Shown here in pieces: positions 59,301 through 64,000 of a stretch of 64,000 bases of DNA. A program made the translations under genes and the position numbers. Location of the stretch: positions 27,168,197 through 27,232,196 of the forward strand of contig CM037877.1 in the NCBI GenBank assembly GCA_021292165.1, written 5' to 3'. Position 1 is the first letter of the stretch. Each line of letters starts with the position of its first letter. Below the pieces are notes generated by a model that saw nothing but the letters and a program-made list of their open reading frames with translations, did no database searches and was not told the origin of the DNA. This DNA is from Shinisaurus crocodilurus. Its lineage: Eukaryota > Chordata > Lepidosauria > Squamata > Shinisauridae.

Positions 59301-62300
59301 GGTTTTTCTTGGCTAATGTGCTTTAAAAATGGGACTTGTAACGAATGTGCATTTTGGAGTGACCAGGCAGCCATGCTATCTTACAGGATATTCCATTCCC
59401 CATGGCTTTTCCATCCCCCACCCCAACCACAGACTATCAGCATTCTGTGGGCACTGAGCATGCTCAGTTCTCATTGGGTTGTTTTTGGGTTCTCTGTTAG
59501 GGTTTTTTGTAAAGGCTTTTGTACTTCTGCAAACTTTGGGTTTCCCTAAGTCTGCTGATACCTCCCTCATATATATAGTGTCACCTGAGGACTGTGTCTA
59601 GTTTGGTTCTGGATTTTAAAAAATTGTAACAAAGGATTCTGTAATGCAGTTCTCTTAAATATGAGATCACATTTTCCTATCGTGTATGTTGTAATCTTAC
59701 TTAAAATTTTATTTGTGTTTTTTTTAAAAAATGGCTAGAGTTTCAGCTGAGTTTGTGGTGCATCCTCAGTGTATCTTATGCTGGGAACTGTCAGGATCTA
59801 CATAGCTGTGATTATGTGGTGGCTTTCAAAATATGGAGTCTTATACTTTCTGTGCAATCATGAGAATGTGCTTTCTGTTCCTCTTCTCTCCTGACTGTCC
59901 AAGTTCCTAACCCACATAGTTAAGTCTAAAAACAAGAGGACATTTCTGCTTAAATAGCAGATGGGAGCAAACTGGAATGGGACTTGGACCTGATGGTCAA
60001 AAAGTAGGATATAAATCTAGTGAACGTAAATATGGGTCCTCACAATACAAATCAGGATGAAGTCTCAAACTCTGTAATTCCTGAAACAAACTATGTGATA
60101 CAAATAATGCACATGCAGATCAAATATATGTTAACAAAATTTACGTTTTCCCCCCAGGGTGATTTTAGGGAAGATAATTTTAATACAGCTATGCAGGTAC
60201 TTCGTGATGCAGGTGACTTAGCTAAAGGGGACCAGAAAGGCAGGAAAGGAGGAACAAAAGGTGGGTGTTAACCGTTCTATGTAAAATTTGTTGCGAAATA
60301 AGCCAGATATTGTAGTTAATGCAAAGATAATAAAGATTACTGCCCCTATTCCTTCAATCAAAACTTAAACGTCTTGCTGACTTTGCTGTCTTCATAGGTC
60401 CATCAAATGTATTTAAGATTGTAAAGATGATCATGGAAAGAAACTTCCAACCTGTAATTATATTCAGTTTCAGTAAGAAAGATTGTGAAGCGTATGCTCT
60501 TCAGATGACAAAACTGGACTTCAATACAGGTGTGTATTAATCACTTCTAGTTTATGGCTTACTTACCATCAGTTGGCATTACCTCTGATTGATGGCTTAC
60601 TTAAGCCCCATTCAGCCGTTCAAAAGTTGTAAGCGAAGAAGGGAGTGGGAACGCACGTTCCGGTTCAGCCCCTCCACTTGCAGTCTCCCCATGTTGATAG
60701 GGTAAGTTCCGCAGCAGAAATGTAACTGTCCACGTGAATGCAGTTACAAAGCTCCATGCAATCGGGAACCTTCCCAGTTGCATGGAGCTTTGTAACCATG
60801 TTTACTAGAATGTGGTTTCATTTCCACTGCAGACCTTTCTGCATTAACATTGAAGAGGTTGTGAGTGCAGCGGGTAGGGGCAGAGTGTGCTTCACTGCTC
60901 TCCTCCATGCTTACAACTTGTGAACAACCGAATAAGATTTACAGTGGCCAGGATCTAAAGAAATATGTAGCCTCAAGCTGGGGAGTTTGTGCTAGGCCAT
61001 TGGCATTTTTAACCTTTTTTATTTGAACAAGTGGCCCCTACAACATATCATGAACTGCTTTTGAAACGTCTCTCAGTTTCAAAAGCAGTTTGCTATGCAA
61101 CATGAAGAACTGCTGTTTGAGTTAAAAATGAGTCTAAAGCCCCATTGGCTCACAGAACTAGTTTCATGTTCCTTTGGATCCTTGGCCAGCATCTTGAAAG
61201 TGCTGGTTGTATTTATTTTGCTTTTATGCTGTGGTTGTTTTATTCTGTGTAATTTTTTATTGTTGTCTTAATCTTGTGGTTTTAAACATTTTATTGTTAA
61301 CTGCCCAGAGAATTATAGTTAATGGGCAATATACAAGCATTGTCAATAAAATATTTTTTTTCATAAGATTGTCTATGTTCTCAGTAGTACCTTTTGTATA
61401 ATAAAAGGACTTCTAATGTTTGCATTTTACTTGATTACTCAAATAAGCCAATTCCAGTTTGAAACTGTTTGAATAGTTGGAACGTTTAAAAGCACAATGT
61501 TGTGGAGCTCATTTTCCACAGTAAATTTGTTCTACTTGTCAGGCCTCCAGAAAAGTGCCAGTGTGAAAATACACAGTACTACAGAAGAGAAAAGTGATCT
61601 ACCAAAACTTTAATGGCTCCTCTAATGTCTCAGTGTTTGACAGAAGAAAAAAAATCACCAGAACAAGAATTGTTGCCTGTTCTTGTTACATATAGTTAAT
61701 GTTTAATGAATAGTTTTACAAACTTATTTAAAGTACCAGAAATTGGCTTTAGTTATCTTGCCCCTGTTTACAATTCTGTAATGTGTGTAGGGCAGAGTGA
61801 TCTCAGAAGATCCCAGAAAATCATCTGAGCTGCCCAACATGGTGAGAAGGAACATGTTACCAGCTTATCACATCCCCCCACACACACTACTTCTGAATTA
61901 AGTTCTTTTGTATGTATCATGTTTTAGTGGAATTCTTGGTGAGGCTTTCACATCGTTTGGGTTACAAGCGTGGTGGTTTGCTGTAGGGGGAAAAGTTTAT
62001 GCATGGACTCTTCTTTCAGATGAAGAAAAAAGAATGGTTGAAGAAGTATTTAATAATGCAATAGACTGTTTGTCCGATGAAGACAAAAAACTCCCTCAAG
62101 TGAGTATTTAAGGATAATTAAGAGACTAACCTGGCTTGCCCATCACACTAGGCCACGGTGGGTTGTCACCACGGGTGGTTGCAGGATGGCTTAGCGTGAC
62201 ATCCAGACCCAGCACAGCTTTTCCATCGTGGGTTGTTTTTCACAAACAAGCCACCCTGAGAACCCAGGACTTGTAGTAGGGTTGTTTGGGGTGACTTGTT

Positions 62301-64000
62301 CTCAGGGCGGTTTGTCATGACATCCTTACCTGGCAGCCTCGCTTCAGTGTGGGTTGTTTAAAACGGCATGAGAGCCACCTGGCAACAGCAGTAAAAAAAC
62401 TTCTCCGGCTGCTCCTCACGATCTTGCTAATGATATCTCCTGTCACATCCTGAAATGACACTAGTCAATTTACTCCTCCCCTTTCTTGCCTCCCTAGACA
62501 GTGACATTTTTTCACCTTTAGGGAGATTTGCACAAATTTAACGTTATCCCCACCACCACCACCTTCGTGGAGAATTGTGGAATTGTAACTTTATTTTTTA
62601 ATTTTAAATTTAACTTTCGGGAAGATTTGTGCAAATACGCTAAAGTGCAGTAACTGTTAACCGAGTAGTTGTTGTGCATTAGTGGATTTGCACAAGTCTC
62701 CCAAAGGTGAATTAAAAAAAAAAAAAAAGTTAAATACACGCAAATCTTTCCATAGGTGAAAAAATAATGTTAAATTTGTGCAAACCTCCTCAAAGTTTGG
62801 GGGGAAATATACAAAAAAATCTTCTACTCTTCTAATCAGCGAAAATATCCTCATTAGGGGAGTAGGCTGCTGAAGTTGTGCTGCAAAAGCCCATGAGATA
62901 CATGCTGGGAGCAGGTGGAAGAACTAAGGGGGAAACAAGCCATGGCAAACTACAGAACACCTGATTGTCTGCTGGGAGTTAACACGTGTTAGCAGGCGAA
63001 CAACATTCCCACCATAGCTTATTTTCAGGGTGGCTTACCGTAATGTGCGAACCAGCCCTATGTGTACCAGGAGGGGTGGGCAGAAGGTAGGTGGGGATCT
63101 ACTGTTAGATCTCCAGGTGAATTGTAGTTGATCAGCAAGGGTTTCTGACATCCTGTTTTTTTAATGGTAGCAACAACAATAAGGCTCTCCTCCCACCCTA
63201 ACAAGGCTGCTAAAATGAAGAAAACCAGGAGTAGATTTTGGTGTGAAACAACTGTGAAGTCCTTTCCATTACTGAAAACAAAAATTCAACCTGTTCCTTA
63301 ATTCTAATTGTACTACCCACCTTCTCCCCTATTTTGCGCTGGACTCTGGTTGGTGGATATGGAATTCAAGTAACAACAAAGTACATCCTGCAAGCTTGAA
63401 GTCCACTCAGCCCTGATGTACAACACAGGGCTTGTTCGCATGTCACCAGACAGGCCAATGCCTTCCATTTTTCTTAGCCATGAAGTAACTTTGGTGTCAG
63501 TCCTTGCATTAGTCTATAATACATAGGGTATCGGGTGCCCCGATAGATACTTCACAGCCATCTCAACTACATGCACTATGTACAAGTGACTTTAAATCTT
63601 GTATTAGGTGAAACTAGGGCATGGAATTTGGCAGAGATATTATGCCTGCTCAGCACGAGCTACCTTTCTGAGAACTAGTTTTATGCTTCAAGTACTTTGG
63701 GTTGTACTATCCAACTGTGTTCTTTCCACATGGGATGCTTTTTGATCCAGCAGACACTTCGGTGAGTGGAAGGGGAAAGGGAGATGATTTTCACACACAT
63801 ATCCCTTTCTCCTTCAGTCTTCCCACACCATCTTCCTCTAGAGTAGATGTGGACGTGGGAGGCAGTGTAGAGGGAAGGGGGAATCAGCAAAAATGGCTTT
63901 CCCGGTCTTCTGTTTATGGAAGCATTCGCTAGATTAAAGAACCTTCCAAGAGCTGAAGGACACAGTTGGATACAACTCCATATAATATTTTCTTCTGGTA
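47221..64000 (+). CDS. MTREX: MTREX (SKIV2L2/MTR4) RNA helicase, 5' part (exons 1-12)
   Basis: MTREX is the nuclear Ski2-like DExH helicase that unwinds RNA for the 3'-5' exosome within TRAMP, NEXT and PAXT. Twelve coding exons in the window join in phase to 1320 nt (440 residues). The last CDS base seen is 62099; the remaining ~600 residues (end of RecA2, arch/KOW, helical bundle) lie beyond 64000. The protein starts [17 protein letters not shown]-terminal residues 15-80 are low-complexity and diverged; the rest is near-identical to human. Motifs: Walker A AHTSAGKT at 161-168; [14 protein letters not shown] (Ia); TGDVTINP (Ib); DEIH at 252-255; SAT at 283-285; [12 protein letters not shown] (motif IV) in exon 11. 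All introns have GT-AG ends. The start is fixed by homology and lies 556 bp from the DHX29 start. Confidence 0.96.
47568..47693. repeat. fold-back hairpin, GTAGTCCAA family
   Basis: Left arm CAGGTGCCCTCCAGATGTTT; right arm ATATCTGTGGGGCACTAGG; centre CCAGCCAGCATGGCCAATAG. In MTREX intron 1. Confidence 0.8.
47930..48232. mobile_element. MITE of the GCATGATC/AACCCACAGTGG family
   Basis: The left end (GGCCAACTTGCATGATCGC) and right end (GTTCTGATCATGCGAGCCAG) are inverted copies, with AACCCACAGTGGGC near the right end. A ~300-bp nonautonomous element. Confidence 0.7.
48322..48459 (+). CDS. MTREX: MTREX exon 2 (residues 45-90)
   Basis: It encodes a charged linker ending [19 protein letters not shown], matching human PIFGKKPRIEESITEDL. 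The acceptor is TTTGTGATTCAG and the donor GTAAGA. Confidence 0.94.
48600..49310. repeat. GC-rich block with internal inverted repeats
   Basis: AGGACTGTGGCAGCAGC (48609) faces GCCGCCACAGTCCTTT (~48695); CAGAGAGAATCAGTGCCCC (~48925) faces GGGGCACTGATTCTCTCTG (~48977). The block ends GTGTTGTGCGAACCCAC, as other AACCCAC elements do. It seems to be the interior of one such element. No supported open frame. Confidence 0.5.
50391..50402. repeat. C homopolymer
   Basis: A 12-13 base C run inside the DIRS-like element. Confidence 0.8.
50641..51339 (+). pseudogene. tyrosine recombinase remnant, split by CR1
   Basis: The first part reads [20 protein letters not shown], then [13 protein letters not shown], with [20 protein letters not shown] further on in another frame. 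After the CR1 it resumes at 51223 as [20 protein letters not shown], then [18 protein letters not shown] and stops at 51337-51339. HSTR is the HxxR catalytic box, and the Tyr of RHYK is the candidate nucleophile. The family call rests on remembered DIRS recombinase patterns. Frame changes show that it is dead. Confidence 0.72.
50980..51222 (-). mobile_element. CR1 LINE fragment nested in the DIRS-like element
   Basis: GTAGAGTTGGAGGGGGCC and TTCAACCCCCTGCTCAATGC are the CR1 3' end. The minus strand still reads [20 protein letters not shown], then [15 protein letters not shown], the conserved CR1 ORF2 C terminus. 5'-truncated. Confidence 0.92.
52432..52498 (+). CDS. MTREX: MTREX exon 3 (residues 91-113)
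   Basis: It encodes [20 protein letters not shown] and THE, almost as in human. Confidence 0.95.
52660..52766 (+). mobile_element. L2/SINE-type 3' end
   Basis: GCTTCCTTGAGTGC, then AAAGGCAGGGTACAAATAGC and ACTAAATAAATAAATAAATA. A short 3' fragment. Confidence 0.65.
53763..53825 (+). CDS. MTREX: MTREX exon 4 (residues 114-134)
   Basis: It encodes [20 protein letters not shown] and K. A 63-nt exon placed by identity and phase. Confidence 0.94.
54693..54805 (+). CDS. MTREX: MTREX exon 5 (residues 135-171), Walker A
   Basis: It encodes [20 protein letters not shown], then [17 protein letters not shown]. It carries the Q-motif-like FQREAI and Walker A. Confidence 0.97.
55454..55704. mobile_element. 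Tigger/pogo-like nonautonomous DNA element
   Basis: It starts CAGTCATGCCTTGGATT and ends GCAATCCAAGGTATTACTG, flanked by TA at 55452-55453 and 55705-55706. It is an inverted relative of 4214-4459; both share GCTTGTCTTGCAAAATGCTC-type sequence near one end. Confidence 0.78.
56375..56613. mobile_element. second Tigger-like element (right end clear)
   Basis: The right end, read in reverse, is GCAGTCCCCAGGTTACAAAC, then GAGTTCCATTCTTTAATGTC, a Tigger-type terminus. The left limit is approximate. Confidence 0.5.
56733..56907 (+). CDS. MTREX: MTREX exon 6 (residues 172-230)
   Basis: It encodes [40 protein letters not shown] and [19 protein letters not shown], identical in style to human (motifs Ia and Ib). 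Confidence 0.97.
56972..57046. repeat. TTTACTCAGAAGTAAGCCCC palindrome
   Basis: GCATGTTTACTCAGAAGTAA and TTACTCCCAAGTAAGTGTGC are the two arms. A ~75-bp fold-back in MTREX intron 6. Confidence 0.82.
57292..57436. mobile_element. 145-bp near-perfect palindrome
   Basis: It starts ATACTGGGTTGGATCCAGGC and ends with the reverse complement (TCTAGATCCAACCCAGTAT). The arms of ~70 bp contain GTAGACCCATTGAAATCAGT and TTGATTTCAATGGGTCTAC and meet at AACTCATG. This is the only two-armed copy of a family with single arms at 17.3, 37.1 and 46.0 kb. Confidence 0.92.
57573..57663 (+). CDS. MTREX: MTREX exon 7 (residues 231-260), DEIH
   Basis: It encodes [20 protein letters not shown] and [10 protein letters not shown]; the DEIH box is at 252-255. 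Confidence 0.97.
57769..57893 (+). CDS. MTREX: MTREX exon 8 (residues 261-302), SAT
   Basis: It encodes [20 protein letters not shown], then [20 protein letters not shown] and KQ. Separated from exon 7 by only 105 bp. Confidence 0.97.
58919..59017 (+). CDS. MTREX: MTREX exon 9 (residues 303-335)
   Basis: It encodes [20 protein letters not shown] and [13 protein letters not shown]. Confidence 0.96.
60158..60260 (+). CDS. MTREX: MTREX exon 10 (residues 336-369)
   Basis: It encodes [20 protein letters not shown] and [14 protein letters not shown], the charged linker between the RecA domains. Confidence 0.96.
60398..60529 (+). CDS. MTREX: MTREX exon 11 (residues 370-413)
   Basis: It encodes [20 protein letters not shown], then [20 protein letters not shown] and FNT, the start of RecA2. 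Confidence 0.97.
60610..60933. mobile_element. 324-bp palindromic fold-back
   Basis: Left arm ATTCAGCCGTTCAAAAGTTG and GTTACAAAGCTCCATGCAA; right arm TTGCATGGAGCTTTGTAAC and CAACTTGTGAACAACCGAAT; centre near 60771. In MTREX intron 11. Confidence 0.87.
61280..61358 (+). mobile_element. L2-type 3' end fragment
   Basis: TTGTTAACTGCCCAGAGAAT, then AATGGGCAATATACAAGCAT and an AATAAAATATTT tail. Confidence 0.6.
62020..62099 (+). CDS. MTREX: MTREX exon 12 (residues 414-440)
   Basis: It encodes [20 protein letters not shown] and EDKKLPQ. The next expected exon, starting at VEHVLPLLKRG in human, is not found before 64000. Confidence 0.96.
62131..63058. mobile_element. ~930-bp MITE of the AACCCAC family
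   Basis: The left end has CTGGCTTGCCCATCACACTA and CCACGGTGGGTTGTC; the right end has GGTGGCTTACCGTAATGTGC and GAACCAGCC, which pair as imperfect TIRs. The AT-rich interior repeats GATTTGCACAAATTTAAC-like words in both orientations. No transposase. Confidence 0.65.
63059..64000 (+). other. MTREX: MTREX intron 12, right edge
   Basis: Intronic sequence to the end of the window. No further MTREX exon, repeat or open frame of note was recognised. Confidence 0.5.

Larger units (their letters stand above)
52770..60157. other. MTREX: MTREX introns 3-9: repeat-poor stretches
   Basis: I see nothing specific in 52770-53762, 53826-54692, 54806-55450, 55710-56370, 57894-58918 and 59018-60157 beyond AT-rich intronic sequence and short simple repeats (a (CT)n run at ~55000, a G9-10 run at ~53880). 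Confidence 0.5.

Noticed and set aside
1..64000. CRISPR arrays, operons, riboswitches, rRNA genes, bacterial-type systems
   Set aside because: Spliced vertebrate genes and eukaryotic repeats throughout; no evenly spaced direct repeats and no prokaryotic gene layout.

Overview
This is a vertebrate nuclear DNA window, most likely from a squamate reptile (lizard or snake). Two spliced genes with clear vertebrate orthologues lie head to head. The introns hold a sauropsid repeat mix: CR1 ends, L2-type LINEs with AATAAA-like tails, tRNA-headed SINEs, palindromic fold-back MITEs, Tigger-like DNA elements and one DIRS-type tyrosine-recombinase retroelement. The squamate assignment is inferred from this repeat style and has not been tested by search.

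Layout. 1-350 is a CpG-rich, promoter-like edge with a perfect 29-bp tandem duplication. In other vertebrates the gene beyond DHX29 is CCNO, so this may be CCNO 5' flank, but no CCNO coding sequence is visible. 351-5880 is intergenic and holds old repeats only. 5880-46664 (minus) is DHX29, complete from start codon to stop. All 27 coding exons could be placed by homology and splice sites; they sum to 4098 nt (1365 aa plus stop) and every exon-to-exon reading phase agrees. 46665-47220 is a short, TATA-less, CpG-rich bidirectional promoter with CCAAT boxes and ETS-like sites. 47221 to beyond 64000 (plus) is MTREX (SKIV2L2/MTR4). The first 12 coding exons (440 codons) are present; the rest of the gene lies outside the window.

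Function. DHX29 is a cytoplasmic DEAH/DEVH-box helicase of the 43S pre-initiation complex that helps scanning through structured 5' UTRs. MTREX is the nuclear DEIH-box RNA helicase that feeds RNA to the exosome (TRAMP, NEXT and PAXT complexes). The two start codons are 556 bp apart, which suggests shared housekeeping control.

What the genes do not explain is mostly mobile DNA. The best find is a small DIRS-like element in MTREX intron 2. It has inverted terminal repeats, an internal complementary region that pairs with both outer ends, and a recombinase remnant with an HxxR box, split by a CR1 insertion. Others are an L2 copy with a long open frame that has lost reverse-transcriptase motif A through an in-frame deletion at a short repeat, three nested SINE/MITE insertions, several long near-perfect palindromes, and a perfect 43-bp direct repeat in two DHX29 introns. 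I found no evidence of a new gene system.
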